64,000 nucleotides of DNA from Aquariibacter albus (GTDB taxonomy: Bacteria > Pseudomonadota > Gammaproteobacteria > Burkholderiales > Burkholderiaceae_C), in assembly GCF_014145335.1 (NCBI RefSeq), contig NZ_JACIVI010000004.1, positions 186,001 through 250,000 of the forward strand, given 5' to 3'. Shown piece after piece: positions 6,536 through 16,594 of the stretch (the stretch's first letter is position 1; every line of letters begins with the position of its first letter). The notes under the pieces are model-generated. The model was not told where the DNA came from. It searched no databases and saw nothing but the letters and a program-made list of their open reading frames with translations. Made by a program: the position numbers and the translations under genes.

Positions 6536-7807
6536 ATGCACTCGCACCCCAGGGAGACCTGTCCCGTCACCACAGATTCACCAGCCGCAACCACAGCGGC
6601 ATCCACTATGGCCTCGCAGAAGGGTAACGCGGGTAACACCGTGACCCGCAACGACGCTGCCGAGCGGGCTGCTGCAGCCACCCCCAGTGGCACAACTGCC
6701 CCCGCCCCTGTAGGTAACGCTGCTCTGCCACGGACGTCGCGGGGTACGCCCCGACGGGGGCTGTCCGGTCAGCTCTCGACCGACCAGCTCCAGACTCGTA
6801 GCTGGGCCATCGCGCTGTCCATGGCCAATCGATTCAGGGTCATCCGCACGCTGGACGTCGCCGTGGCGTGTTACCCCGAGCGGCCATTCAAGACGGCATT
6901 GGGTGCTGCGCAGCGCGCAGTCCGAGGGATGGTCAAGGCCGACCTGCTGAGGCGCTACAAGACCGCACGTTTCCAGACAACCTATGGTCTCACCGCCCGA
7001 GGCGTAGCCTGGCTGGCCGAGCGCGGTATCGAGGCCCAGGCTTCGGTCCGGCGGGTGAGCGACATGACCAACCCGGAGCATTTGCTCTGGGCCCAGTGCC
7101 TGGCTCTGTGCGCTGAGCAACGCGGCCTGCAGGCAATGACCGAGCGCGAGTTGCTGACCAGACTCAACGAAGGCGCGACGCCTGGCTCGCCCATGCGAGG
7201 GGGGCTGCTTGTTGCGACCGCCACGGTTCGTGGCAAAGCACGCCGGATTTCGCTGAGGCCTGACGCCGCGGTACTGGAGGCTGATGGGGTGACCGCCATC
7301 GAGGTCGACTGCAGCGCCCGCGGTTCACAACGGGCGGCATCGCTATGCGCTGAGGTGCTCAGCATCGGTCGCACGACCACGGTCGGCGCCGTCCTGCGTC
7401 GAGTGGTCGTCTTCTGCCGAACACCTCGCATCCGCAACAGGGTCAGTGCGACGCTTGCAGCACTCAAGCGCGACCAGGACGCCCTCAGCCTGAACGACGG
7501 CCGCTGTCAGCTCAAGGCCAGCGAGCAGCCTGACGAGTACGAGGTCTGGAAGGCCGTCGAGGTGCCCATGGGGCCCACACACAAGGCGCTGCGCGAGGTG
7601 ATGGTCGGCCGCGTCATCGTTCAGGACCTGCCGGTCTGGTTGCCAAAGGTCCGCATCGATGGACGAAACCAGCACTCCACTGCGGGCTGGCTCGACGACA
7701 ACTACCTGCCATGGCGTCTGCCATCAACGGACGGCGCATGGACGGCGCCGTCAAGTCCCCTGCTGAAGTCCACAGGCCCGCGACAGGCCCGTGAACGCTC
7801 CGGATGA
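6536..7807 (+). CDS. Winged-helix / possible nuclease-fold protein, unknown role
   Basis: 423 aa if read from ATG 6536 (GGAAG eight bases upstream). The frame is open from 6305, so the start is uncertain; residues before about 80 are low-complexity Ala/Thr/Pro. The middle (NRFRVIRTLDVAVACYPERP, then MVKADLLRRYKTARFQTTYGLTARGVAWLAERG) looks like a winged helix of the replication-relaxation type. It is followed by a RPDAAVLEADGVTAIEVDCSA segment with acidic residues spaced as in PD-(D/E)xK nucleases. The family is not certain. It may act on element DNA, given its position after the structured region and before a coupled gene and ssb. Confidence 0.55.
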   Translation: MHSHPRETCPVTTDSPAATTAASTMASQKGNAGNTVTRNDAAERAAAATPSGTTAPAPVGNAALPRTSRGTPRRGLSGQLSTDQLQTRSWAIALSMANRFRVIRTLDVAVACYPERPFKTALGAAQRAVRGMVKADLLRRYKTARFQTTYGLTARGVAWLAERGIEAQASVRRVSDMTNPEHLLWAQCLALCAEQRGLQAMTERELLTRLNEGATPGSPMRGGLLVATATVRGKARRISLRPDAAVLEADGVTAIEVDCSARGSQRAASLCAEVLSIGRTTTVGAVLRRVVVFCRTPRIRNRVSATLAALKRDQDALSLNDGRCQLKASEQPDEYEVWKAVEVPMGPTHKALREVMVGRVIVQDLPVWLPKVRIDGRNQHSTAGWLDDNYLPWRLPSTDGAWTAPSSPLLKSTGPRQARERSG

Positions 7808-7878
7808 CAGGTGCTGAGCAGCGACAGGTCATCGGTCGCTACACGTGTTGCGCAATACCGCGCACACGAGGCCAAAGA

Positions 7879-8517
7879 ATGAATTCCCTGAAGACGTTGA
7901 CGTACCCGCCGGCCCGACATGCTGGCCAACGCGCACGCTTGTTCCCGGCAACCATCATGACGCCAGCCGAGGTTCAAGACGGTCTGCAGCAAGACCGGCA
8001 GACCGTTGCTGACCAGATTCGTGGTCATTGGATGCTGTGCGGTGATGTCGACCACGCCATGTTTGAGCTGCTCGTCTCGTCACGGGTCCACCAAGTCGGT
8101 CACCGGGCCAGCGCGTTCAGCTCACCCAGCGGGAGTGGGTATGCGCTGTTCACGCATCAGGTGGGCGGCCACCAGCACCGGTTCGTTCTTCCGCTGTGGT
8201 GCGACGAGGTTCGGCTGTACCTCGATGCACTGCAAAGGGAGCCTTATGGCTTCATGCTCGGTGACGAAGGTGAAAGCGCCGGCTGGGTGCTACCCGGGGT
8301 GGCTACCGCCGATGAGCTCGCACCGTTGCGCGAGTTGTGCCGGGCGCAACCAGCGCTGTCGGCCGAACTGCTCGCAGAGCTGCCGATGGCCGTTGTTGTG
8401 CTTTCGGCGCCCGACGCGATTCCGAGCGTGTTCGAGCACTCGCGGGTCGAAGCCGTGAGCCTGTCGGTGGTGGTGCCCGCACTGCCTGATGAGGTCGCGC
8501 TGGAGCCGGTTCACTGA
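7879..8517 (+). CDS. Unknown protein coupled to the winged-helix gene
   Basis: 212 aa from ATG 7879. An in-frame ATG at 7804 overlaps the previous stop (ATGA) and would give 237 aa; the extra N-terminus looks less protein-like. Features are an N-terminal segment (TPAEVQDGLQQDRQTVADQIRGHW), a beta-rich centre (YALFTHQVGGHQHRFVLPLWCDEVRLYLDAL) and a hydrophobic C-terminus. No domain is recognised. Its position between the 6536-7807 gene and ssb suggests a three-gene unit in DNA processing. Confidence is limited to it being a gene. Confidence 0.5.
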   Translation: MNSLKTLTYPPARHAGQRARLFPATIMTPAEVQDGLQQDRQTVADQIRGHWMLCGDVDHAMFELLVSSRVHQVGHRASAFSSPSGSGYALFTHQVGGHQHRFVLPLWCDEVRLYLDALQREPYGFMLGDEGESAGWVLPGVATADELAPLRELCRAQPALSAELLAELPMAVVVLSAPDAIPSVFEHSRVEAVSLSVVVPALPDEVALEPVH

Positions 8518-8599
8518 GACGTGTCAGGGGCTCAAGATGGCCACAAGGCAGTTGCTATACGTGTGGACGGACCGTTCCGTCTGACACGAGGACATATGC

Positions 8600-8914
8600 A
8601 TGCAGGTATTCGGCAACATAGCCACTCAACCGGAGCGAAAGCGCTCGAAGACCACCCAGCGTGACTACTTCGAATTCCGGCTCGCAGAGAGCCAGCGGGG
8701 CGTCGACACCCAGCCGACATGGTTCACGGTGAGGGTGATGAAAGAGGACAAGCCGATGCTCGACAAAGGCGACTTCGTCAAAGTCACCGGCAAGCTCAAG
8801 ACCGACTTCTACCTCTCGCGCGAGGGCAAGCCCACCGGGACCCTGCTCATCATTGCGTTCGAGGCGGCCAAGATTGCCAAGCCTTCTTCTGTCGTGACCG
8901 AGGTAACAGGGTAA
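8600..8914 (+). CDS. ssb: Short single-stranded DNA-binding protein (OB fold)
   Basis: 104 aa from ATG 8600, with AGGA about nine bases upstream. The OB-fold signature is clear: MQVFGNIATQPERKRSK, RDYFEFRLAES, WFTVRVMK, KGDFVKVTGKLKTDFY and PTGTLLIIAFEAAKI, matching the strand order of plasmid/phage SSBs. SSBs coat and protect single-stranded DNA during replication, recombination or transfer. It lacks the C-terminal acidic DDIPF-type tip that recruits host partners and is shorter than chromosomal SSB (about 170-180 aa), ending soon after the fold. It is followed by a strong terminator. Confidence 0.8.
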   Translation: MQVFGNIATQPERKRSKTTQRDYFEFRLAESQRGVDTQPTWFTVRVMKEDKPMLDKGDFVKVTGKLKTDFYLSREGKPTGTLLIIAFEAAKIAKPSSVVTEVTG

Positions 8915-8976
8915 CCAGCCAGGGGTAGCTCCCGCCTGGTTCAGTGATGTAGAGGTCCAGAGAGCCCCGTGATTTC

Positions 8977-9014
8977 GGCCCCCGCCAGCGCAAGCTGCGG
9001 GGGCCTTCTCTTCG
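8977..9014 (+). terminator. Intrinsic terminator after ssb
   Basis: Stem GGCCCCCG / CGGGGGCC with an inner CAGC-GCAA-GCTG helix at 8977-9004, followed by TTCTCTTCGC. It lies between convergent ssb and hipA and should stop transcription of the ssb unit. Confidence 0.7.
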
Positions 9015-9017
9015 CTC

Positions 9018-10376
9018 TTAAAGGTACTCGTCCTTCAAGCGTGCGGCGTCCGCCACCAACTGTGTGAGACGCTGGGCCTGTTCCGCCACGAAGCTGGCGA
9101 TGCCCTGTACGAAGGCGCGCTCGGCCTCGCCTTCGTAGTCGGCGTCTTCAGCCTGAGCCGCCGCCGCTGCTACGGCCAGCTTTGCCAGTCGCTGGCCTTC
9201 GCGGCGCATCAGCTTGCGGTCGATGCCGCATCGTGCGGCAAAGTCCGCCAAAGCGAAGGGTGACACCTCGGCGTGGTTGAACACATCACCGTAAGCCATG
9301 GCCAGCTCGGTGTCGAACCCGTCGTATTGCAGAACACTCACCAGGTCATACCAAGGCGTCGGTTCCAGCAAGCCGCCCGGGCGCACGAAGAACGAGAAGT
9401 TCTTGCCGTGTGCATCGCTGTTGCCAATCAGGAACTGGAACAGCGCCCAGCGCAGCATGGCCAGCCTGGCGGCGGCTTTGTTGGCCGTGATATCGGCGCA
9501 GCCGAACAGGCGTTCGAAGCTCACGCCATCCCGGATGTGGCGCACCGCGTCTGCACTGCCCAGGTTTCGTTCGTACTTGTAGGCGACGGGGAGGTCGCAG
9601 GCCTGGCAGGCGTCGATGATGTGCCGGCGGCGAACCCGTGGGTGGCCGCCGGCGTTCTCGATTTCGCGGTCGAACCGCCGCACCACCAGCACTGGCCGGG
9701 GCGTGCGCAGTAGACCCACCTCGGCAGCCGGTAGCCCCATGCGGCGGGCCAGCGACATGCAGAAGTGTTCATTGACCGCCAGGTGCGGCGTCTTCGGGTT
9801 GTCAGTGTCGGGCTTGAGGATGTGCGTTGATGCCAGGCGCTGACCATCCACCAGGAAGAGCCGCCCACCGTCGTTCAGCGGTCGGTCGAGGTAGACCAGC
9901 AGTTTGTCCTGCAAGCCGGCAACCGACATGCGTACCTTGCCATCCCACACCGTCAGCGGCACATGCTCGCGCTCGGCGATGCGTTGGTCGAGTTCCTGCC
10001 GGGAGACTTCTCGCAGGACGGGTTCGCCCGCCGGCTGCGTCGTGGCAGCATCGCCGGTGAAGCGCAGGGCGCCCGCGGTCTCAGCGCCCAGTGCCCAGAT
10101 GAGACCGAAGATGTTGGTCTTGGCCAGGCCGTTGTAGGCGACCGCCACATCCAGGGCCCGGCCTTCTGGCAGCAGATGCTCGATGAAGCGCTTGATGGAC
10201 GCAGACGGGTAGTCCGCTTGTGGGCGCGTCAAGGGCAGGGCCGGTGACAGGGGGTAGGACTGGGCGTCGGCGGTCCAGGGCTCTGCATAGCTCAGGCTCC
10301 AGCGGTCGTCGCGCCCCTCGTGTTCGATGGCGGCAATTCGGGTCTCTTCGGCCCAGACGTGCAGTGCGTGGGTCAT
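9018..10376 (-). CDS. HipA-like serine/threonine kinase toxin (second module)
   Basis: 452 aa. The motifs are in canonical HipA order: SVAGLQDK (151-158), THILKPD, NEHFCMSLARRMGLP, LVVRRFDRE, the catalytic IGNSDAHGKNF (N319, D321) and PWYDLVSV. It is closer to classical HipA than the first module and has the usual length. It lies 10 bp downstream of the hipB-like gene in one operon. The family reaction is phosphorylation of a translation factor, causing growth arrest. It is convergent with ssb. Confidence 0.9.
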   Translation of the reverse strand: MTHALHVWAEETRIAAIEHEGRDDRWSLSYAEPWTADAQSYPLSPALPLTRPQADYPSASIKRFIEHLLPEGRALDVAVAYNGLAKTNIFGLIWALGAETAGALRFTGDAATTQPAGEPVLREVSRQELDQRIAEREHVPLTVWDGKVRMSVAGLQDKLLVYLDRPLNDGGRLFLVDGQRLASTHILKPDTDNPKTPHLAVNEHFCMSLARRMGLPAAEVGLLRTPRPVLVVRRFDREIENAGGHPRVRRRHIIDACQACDLPVAYKYERNLGSADAVRHIRDGVSFERLFGCADITANKAAARLAMLRWALFQFLIGNSDAHGKNFSFFVRPGGLLEPTPWYDLVSVLQYDGFDTELAMAYGDVFNHAEVSPFALADFAARCGIDRKLMRREGQRLAKLAVAAAAAQAEDADYEGEAERAFVQGIASFVAEQAQRLTQLVADAARLKDEYL

Positions 10377-10386
10377 GCCTGCCTAC

Positions 10387-10689
10387 TCACGCCTTGTCGT
10401 CGGTGGCGGACGCCGACAGTTTGTTGCTGCCAGCCTCGCGGGCCCAGGGATGTTCCTTAGGCAGCACCATCAGCGCCAGGCCCAGACCGTCGAGCACGGC
10501 CAGCGCCTTGTCCAAGCGCACCGACCCTTGGCCGTTCTCGAGCCGGGACATGAGGTCCACCGATACGCCCAGCAGACCGGCGGCATCATCGATGCGCAAG
10601 GACTGCGACTTGCGGCGCTCGCGCACTACCGGGCCCAGCTCGGGGGCTGACTTCAAGAGGGTCGGGTGTCGGCGGGACGGGTCAGTCAT
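10387..10689 (-). CDS. HipB-like XRE antitoxin (second module)
   Basis: 100 aa from ATG 10689. RRKSQSLRIDDAAGLLGVS followed by DLMSRLENGQGSVRLDKALA is a Cro/CI helix-turn-helix of the HipB type. The C-terminal tail (KEHPWAREAGSNKLSASATDDKA) is the expected flexible end. It precedes hipA and starts inside a cluster of AT-rich GAATTTC/TCCGAAA half-sites, so it very probably represses its own operon. Sequence similarity to the first HipB is limited to the HTH. Confidence 0.85.
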   Translation of the reverse strand: MTDPSRRHPTLLKSAPELGPVVRERRKSQSLRIDDAAGLLGVSVDLMSRLENGQGSVRLDKALAVLDGLGLALMVLPKEHPWAREAGSNKLSASATDDKA

Positions 10690-10955
10690 TTCGGAGTTTC
10701 AGCTTCTGTGACCTAGAACGGATGGCTTTAGCGCGAATTTCTGCTTTTCCGAAATTCTAGCGAATTGCTGGTGAGCTTCAAGAAGAATTTCGGTAAACCA
10801 GAAACTGATTGTTCGCTGCTCTTCGTCATCGAGTTGTTTCCGATTCTCCGAAATTTCTTGGCTGGGCAAGCTACCCGCGCGAGGACGGACTTTCGCCCGG
10901 GAGACCCGGGAACGGCTCGTGGAATGCACGACCCGTCACGAGCGTCGGGCGATGC
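10690..10955. promoter_or_regulatory. AT-rich operator cluster upstream of hipBA (second module)
   Basis: GAATTTC (10735-10741) and GAAATTC (10751-10757) form a perfect inverted repeat. Related sites are ATTTCGGAGTTTC at the hipB start (10688-10700), GAATTTCGG (10785-10793) and CTCCGAAATTTC (10846-10857). The local base use is much more AT-rich than the rest of the window. The stretch is the probable promoter and HipB operator. Short frames here are not judged real, and I see nothing further up to 10955. Confidence 0.6.
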
Positions 10956-11330
10956 TCAGGCGTGGGCATTGAGCCGCTGCAGGGCTGAGTGTTGACGTGC
11001 CTTGGCCCGGACCGTCGGATGAATGCCGCGCGAGCTGCTGGTCGCCGGCTTGGGCGGAGCAGCGGTTGGCGCCCGCGATGCGCCGGTTGCGGCCGCTGTT
11101 TGGTCGGTGGCCTGTGCCTGCAAGGTCAGGGGCTCGGACGACGTTCGCTTGAAGGTGGCGTCCATGAACGCGCGGATGTCGTCCGGGTGCCAGTACTCTC
11201 GGCTGGCGAATTGAACGGGCTGCGGGAGCAGCCCTTCCTTGATGTAGTTGTCGACCGTCTTGATGCAGACGCCGAACATCTGGGCGACATCAGCGCGGGT
11301 CACGAGGCGGAAATCCTGGCAGTTGAGCAT
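10956..11330 (-). CDS. Excisionase / AlpA-like helix-turn-helix protein
   Basis: 124 aa from ATG 11330. LVTRADVAQMFGVCIKTVDN and the following IKEGLLPQPVQFASREYWHPDDIRAFMDA give a winged helix of the MerR/AlpA/excisionase type, with a Tyr-Trp anchor before the final helix. The last 60 residues are Ala/Pro/Thr-rich and basic, likely disordered. It lies 76 bp downstream of the integrase on the same strand, the usual place for an excisionase (recombination directionality factor) controlling element loss. It could also be a transcription regulator of the integrase. Confidence 0.65.
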   Translation of the reverse strand: MLNCQDFRLVTRADVAQMFGVCIKTVDNYIKEGLLPQPVQFASREYWHPDDIRAFMDATFKRTSSEPLTLQAQATDQTAAATGASRAPTAAPPKPATSSSRGIHPTVRAKARQHSALQRLNAHA

Positions 11331-11406
11331 GGCGTCGGCAATGCAGTTGTACTGTCAGGTCTAGCCTCGCGATTTATCCCATTCCACTGGGTTGGCGGTC
11401 GCCGGG

Positions 11407-13017
11407 TCAGGCGCGCATCCGCGGCCGAAATGGGATGACGTTCGACGCTTGAGGCGAGTCCACCGTCAGCGCGGGAGCGGGGGGCTGGGCCACCTGTTCG
11501 ACCGGTGCTTCGAACGCTGCCGGCACAGCGATGTGCTCGTCCCTGTCATGGGCTGCCTCGACCAGGTCCCTGACTTTCACGGTGGCGTGCTTGTTGAGGA
11601 ACTTGCGCCCACAGTGCACACGGACCTTAGCCTCGTCCTTGAAGCACTCGTCGAGCTTCGACGCGAGCTTGGATGCGCACAGGTGCGCGTACCGCATCAG
11701 CATGCGGATGTCACGATGCCCGCTGAAAACCTGCAATTCAGGAACGCTGAATTTTCCGGTTTCAGCCACACGCGACAGGGCCTCGTGCCGGCAGTCGTGG
11801 ATGCGAAGGTCCTCGATGCCGGCCATGCCGCAGGCCTTGTTCCAGGCGCCCACGATGTAGTCCAAGCCCACGTCGAAGATGTAGGGCGTATCACGTGGCA
11901 ACTCGGCCAGGACTTCAATCAGGTCTTGGCGCAGCGACAACTTGCGCGCGCGGCCGTTCTTGGTCTCTGGCAGGAATGCCGTCTTGGCCTTGAAGTCGAT
12001 GCGGTCCCAGGTCAGATTGACCGTCTCGCCGCGACGCGCACCCGTCATCACCTGGAACAGGTAGAAGGCCTGCAGGTAGGGCTCGACGTAAGCCTCTTCC
12101 TCGGCCTGAGCGCGAAGGTCCTTGCGGGCCTGCACCAATACCTTCTTGCGGGCGCTGTTGCTGCTGAACTGGCTGTGGGGCAGGGCGGCTTCGGTCAGCG
12201 AGTGCAACAAGGGCTTGACTGCCCGTTCCAGGTCGAGCTGCGCAAGGGCTTCCATCAGGCGAGCCTCTTCATCGGGAGAAATCCGACGGTCGCGCTCGTT
12301 GAAGAAGTCCGGGCGGCGCACGCCGTCCATCGGGTTCTTGGCGAGGTTGTAGTCCCAGACCTTGGTTACCACCTTGAAGATGGCCTTCAGGCGGTCGATT
12401 TCCCGGTCGACGGTCGCCTTGGCCACCACCTCCAGGCGGTCGTCAAGGAAGGCCTCGATGTCGACCGTGGTGACCTCGGCGAGGCGCTTGTGCATCCAGG
12501 CCAGTTCGGTGCTGGGTTTGCGCATCTTGAACTTCGGCTCACGCACGGGGCGTCCACGGGCTCGGAGCTCGTCGCGGTACTGGTTCAGCAGCTCCATGCC
12601 TCGAGGGCCGCTGTCCTCGAGCCAGCCTTCCAGGGTGTAGGCCAGAATCGCGCCACTCTTCTTGCGGCCGGTCTCATCCAGCAGGTAGCGCACGACGATG
12701 TCGGCGAAGGTGACCTTCAGCGCGGCGGTGTAGTCGAGGAACAGACCGCGCTTGCGCTCTTCGGTGACCTTGTCAACGAACTGGGAAGCGGCGGCTTCCG
12801 ACGAGAAAGTGGCCTCGAGGGACTTGTGCCCTTGGTCGCGGACGCGAACCAGCCAGCTCTCGTCGAGCTGTACGGCCTTGGGCGCGAAGTCCCGCGAGCG
12901 CAGGTCCTTCATGTAGGTCTCGACCTCGGCCAGCTTGCTGAAGCTGAAGTACTTGGTCAGCTCGGGCTTGTTCTTGACGGTGACGCGGAAGCGGCTGCGA
13001 TTGGCGATGTGCGCCAT
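11407..13017 (-). CDS. int: Tyrosine recombinase (integrase) of the element
   Basis: 536 aa, longer than phage integrases (about 400). The catalytic set is complete: R328 (GARRGE), K353 (TKNGR), H407-R410 (HDCRHE), H434 (GHRDIR) and Y443 (MRYAHL), with an N-terminal arm-binding domain and a SAM-like core-binding segment near 105-215. A charged insertion near 275-310 lies between core and catalytic domains, and about 90 residues follow the catalytic tyrosine. The gene reads away from tRNA-Pro, whose 3' end lies 170 bp from the start, so it most likely catalyses integration there. Confidence 0.9.
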   Translation of the reverse strand: MAHIANRSRFRVTVKNKPELTKYFSFSKLAEVETYMKDLRSRDFAPKAVQLDESWLVRVRDQGHKSLEATFSSEAAASQFVDKVTEERKRGLFLDYTAALKVTFADIVVRYLLDETGRKKSGAILAYTLEGWLEDSGPRGMELLNQYRDELRARGRPVREPKFKMRKPSTELAWMHKRLAEVTTVDIEAFLDDRLEVVAKATVDREIDRLKAIFKVVTKVWDYNLAKNPMDGVRRPDFFNERDRRISPDEEARLMEALAQLDLERAVKPLLHSLTEAALPHSQFSSNSARKKVLVQARKDLRAQAEEEAYVEPYLQAFYLFQVMTGARRGETVNLTWDRIDFKAKTAFLPETKNGRARKLSLRQDLIEVLAELPRDTPYIFDVGLDYIVGAWNKACGMAGIEDLRIHDCRHEALSRVAETGKFSVPELQVFSGHRDIRMLMRYAHLCASKLASKLDECFKDEAKVRVHCGRKFLNKHATVKVRDLVEAAHDRDEHIAVPAAFEAPVEQVAQPPAPALTVDSPQASNVIPFRPRMRA

Positions 13018-13133
13018 GGATGTCTCCAGATGATGAGGAGACTCCTGTAGCCAGCATGCTTATATCGTCGCGGCGTTGCCGCCGGCCAATCCGGCCGGTT
13101 TGGCACAGAATTGGCGCAGAACCGCCAGAAAGC

Positions 13134-13160
13134 AAAACAGCCGCGTCGCGGCGGCTGTTC
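13134..13160 (-). terminator. Terminator of tRNA-Pro
   Basis: On the minus strand GGAACAGCCGC, loop, GCGGCTGTTTT (stem AACAGCCGC/GCGGCTGTT) followed by a T-rich run, 27 bases past the tRNA end. It stops tRNA transcription before the integrase start. Its position between tRNA and integrase means it either belongs to the attachment region or was brought in by the element. Confidence 0.75.
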
Positions 13161-13186
13161 CAAGTCCTTGATTTACAAGGCAATCC

Positions 13187-13263
13187 TGGTCGGGGTGAGA
13201 GGATTCGAACCTCCGGCCTCTACGTCCCGAACGTAGCGCTCTACCAGGCTAAGCTACACCCCG
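13187..13263 (-). tRNA. tRNA-Pro (anticodon CGG)
   Basis: 77 bases including an encoded CCA end. Stems are 7-bp acceptor (CGGGGTG/CACCCCG), D arm with AGCTTAGCCTGGTAGAGC, anticodon stem CTACG/CGTAG around loop TTCGGGA (anticodon CGG, reads CCG), and T arm GGAGGTTCGAATCCTC. Discriminator base is A. It is the presumed attachment site of the left-hand element, since the integrase lies just beyond its 3' end. Confidence 0.95.
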
Positions 13264-13376
13264 ATGTTCAGCCGCTGGGGCTAGGCTTCGGCAGCCGTCA
13301 GCACGATGTGCTGTCTTGTCGCAGTCGTTTGAGTGGGAAATCGAACGCCGGGTTGCGCTCGAACTCTCAGACTGCA

Positions 13377-14378
13377 TCAGAAGGTGCGCTGCACCGACTG
13401 AGCACAAAAGTATAACAGAGCCGAGCGGGCAGCAGAAGGTGTGAGTTGCGCGAGACACGACTCCGCACGGTCCGCTTCGGCTTGAGCTGCTGCGCGTGTG
13501 GCTTGCAGCGCCCCGGTGCTGCGAACGATGGCGATCACTTCCGCCAGCTTCTCCGTCTCGCCCTGCTCGATCGCCGTGCGCAGCAGCGATCGCTCCTGCG
13601 GGGTGCAGCGCTGCATCGCGATCAGCAGCGGCAGGGTCGCCTTGCCCTCACGCAGATCGTCGCCGACGTTCTTGCCGAGCGCATTCGCGTCGCCTTCGTA
13701 GTCGAGCAGGTCGTCGATCAGCTGGAAGGCGGTGCCAAGCGCCTGACCGTAGGCGGCACAGGCTTCTTCCACCTCAGGGGAAGCTTCTGCCAACACGGCA
13801 CCCAGGCGGGCGCTGGCCTCGAAGAGCTTGGCCGTCTTGCAGCGGATCACCTGAAGGTAGTCCGCTTCGCTGAGGTCGGGGTCGTGCATGTTCATCAGCT
13901 GCAGGACCTCGCCCTCGGCGATCACGTTGGTCGCATCGGCCAGCACATCCAGCACGCGCAGCCGGTTGACCGAGACCATCATCTGGAAGGCGCGTGAATA
14001 CAGGAAGTCGCCGACCAGCACGCTGGCTGCGTTGCCGAAGCGTGCATTGGCGGTCTCGCGGCCACGTCGCAGCGAGGACTCGTCGACCACGTCGTCGTGC
14101 AGCAGGGTCGCGGTGTGGATGAATTCCACGGTTGCGGCCAGCTCATGCCTTTCGGTGCCCTGGAAGCCGAGCGCGCGCGCGAACAGCAGCACCAGCATCG
14201 GCCGGATGCGCTTGCCGCCCGCGCTGACGATGTAGTGCGAGATCTGCTGGATCAGCGCCACCTCGGACTGGAGGCGGCGGTGGATCACGGCATCGACCGC
14301 GGCCATGTCCTCCGCGAGCAGTTCGGCGGGGCTTTGGACTTCAGCGGGAGGGACGGGGGCTTCTTCGGCGCAACTCAT
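13377..14378 (-). CDS. ispB: Octaprenyl diphosphate synthase
   Basis: 333 aa. It extends farnesyl diphosphate to octaprenyl diphosphate for the ubiquinone side chain. The two Asp-rich motifs are present: HDDVVDES (first) and [11 protein letters not shown] (second), along with the GGKRIRP substrate loop and a Gln-Leu-Met region after the first motif. Length fits the family (about 320-330). It is divergent from rplU, the standard arrangement in proteobacteria. The -10 box at 14401-14406 lies about 24 bp upstream of the ATG. Confidence 0.95.
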   Translation of the reverse strand: MSCAEEAPVPPAEVQSPAELLAEDMAAVDAVIHRRLQSEVALIQQISHYIVSAGGKRIRPMLVLLFARALGFQGTERHELAATVEFIHTATLLHDDVVDESSLRRGRETANARFGNAASVLVGDFLYSRAFQMMVSVNRLRVLDVLADATNVIAEGEVLQLMNMHDPDLSEADYLQVIRCKTAKLFEASARLGAVLAEASPEVEEACAAYGQALGTAFQLIDDLLDYEGDANALGKNVGDDLREGKATLPLLIAMQRCTPQERSLLRTAIEQGETEKLAEVIAIVRSTGALQATRAAAQAEADRAESCLAQLTPSAARSALLYFCAQSVQRTF

Positions 14379-14735
14379 GACAGACCGGATTTCGTTCCAG
14401 ATTATAGGAAGGGGGTCCGGGTGCGCCGGGCGCGGGCGGCGGCCGCTTGGCGCCCAGCCGCCGGGCCCTTCTTCCGGGCGATGGACTGTGCTATCCTCGC
14501 GGGCTTCGCCTATCGTGTGGCCGGCTTCCGGGTGTCAAGCGCCTGCTGCTGGCCTGCGTGGTGGGCGGAGATGTTCTCGTGGCAAAGCGACCAGGTGACG
14601 CAAGGCGGGGATCGCGGGCAGGCTTCGGTCTGGACGGGCTCCACCTGCAGGTCGGCACGAGAACCGGGATGGGACTGTTCCGCCCTGCGGATCGTTCCCG
14701 AGTGTGTCGCGCGCAAGCGCGTGAGAAAGGCTGAT
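14379..14735. promoter_or_regulatory. Divergent ispB / rplU promoter region
   Basis: 357 bp without a gene. For ispB (minus strand) a perfect -10 TATAAT lies at 14401-14406 (seen as ATTATA), 22 bases before the ATG at 14378; no clear -35. For rplU a TATCCT-like -10 lies near 14490, leaving a leader of some 230 bases, in which I recognise no riboswitch or leader peptide. Confidence 0.6.
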
Positions 14736-15047
14736 ATGTACGCGGTCATAAAAACCGGTGGCAAGCAATACAAGGTTGCCGTCGGCGAGAAGATCAAGGT
14801 AGAACAGATTGCTGCGGACGTCGGCCAGGACATCGTGATCGACCAGGTGCTCGCCGTGGGTAGCGGCGCCGACCTGACGATCGGGACCCCCCTGGTTGCC
14901 GGCGCGACGGTCCAGGCCACGGTTGTGGCCCACGGCCGTCATGACAAGGTGCGCATCTTCAAGATGCGTCGCCGCAAGCACTATCAGAAGCGCCAGGGCC
15001 ACCGGCAGAACTTCACCGAGCTGTCGATCAGCGCGGTGAACGTCTGA
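14736..15047 (+). CDS. rplU: 50S ribosomal protein L21
   Basis: 103 aa from ATG 14736, preceded by [25 protein letters not shown] and the C-terminal [18 protein letters not shown] are the L21 signatures; length is exact for the family. L21 binds 23S rRNA in the large subunit. First gene of rplU-rpmA(-obgE). Confidence 0.98.
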   Translation: MYAVIKTGGKQYKVAVGEKIKVEQIAADVGQDIVIDQVLAVGSGADLTIGTPLVAGATVQATVVAHGRHDKVRIFKMRRRKHYQKRQGHRQNFTELSISAVNV

Positions 15048-15073
15048 GGCCTCATTCCGCAAGGAGCTGAAAC

Positions 15074-16550
<1,477 letters not shown>

Positions 16551-16594
16551 GCGGCCCCGCCCCCTTCCCCTACGTCCCGAGACTGCCTGAGCCG

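Larger units (their letters stand above)
1..13186. mobile_element. Integrated genetic element at tRNA-Pro (left end outside window)
   Basis: A tyrosine integrase gene lies with its 5' end 170 bp from the 3' end of tRNA-Pro(CGG), the usual arrangement for elements that integrate into a tRNA 3' end. Behind it are an excisionase-like HTH gene, two hipBA-like modules, an SSB, IncQ-like repA/repC genes and many unknown short genes, none of them core functions, while everything right of the tRNA is conserved chromosomal content. No second copy of the tRNA 3' end is visible in the window, so the left boundary is beyond position 1. No relaxase, coupling protein or conjugation gene is seen here, so whether it is an integrative mobilizable element, an ICE or an integrated plasmid cannot be decided from this part. 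Confidence 0.8.

Noticed and set aside
10699-10995. Short frames on both strands in the hipBA operator region
   Set aside because: They cover the AT-rich repeats and lack ribosome sites or protein-like sequence.
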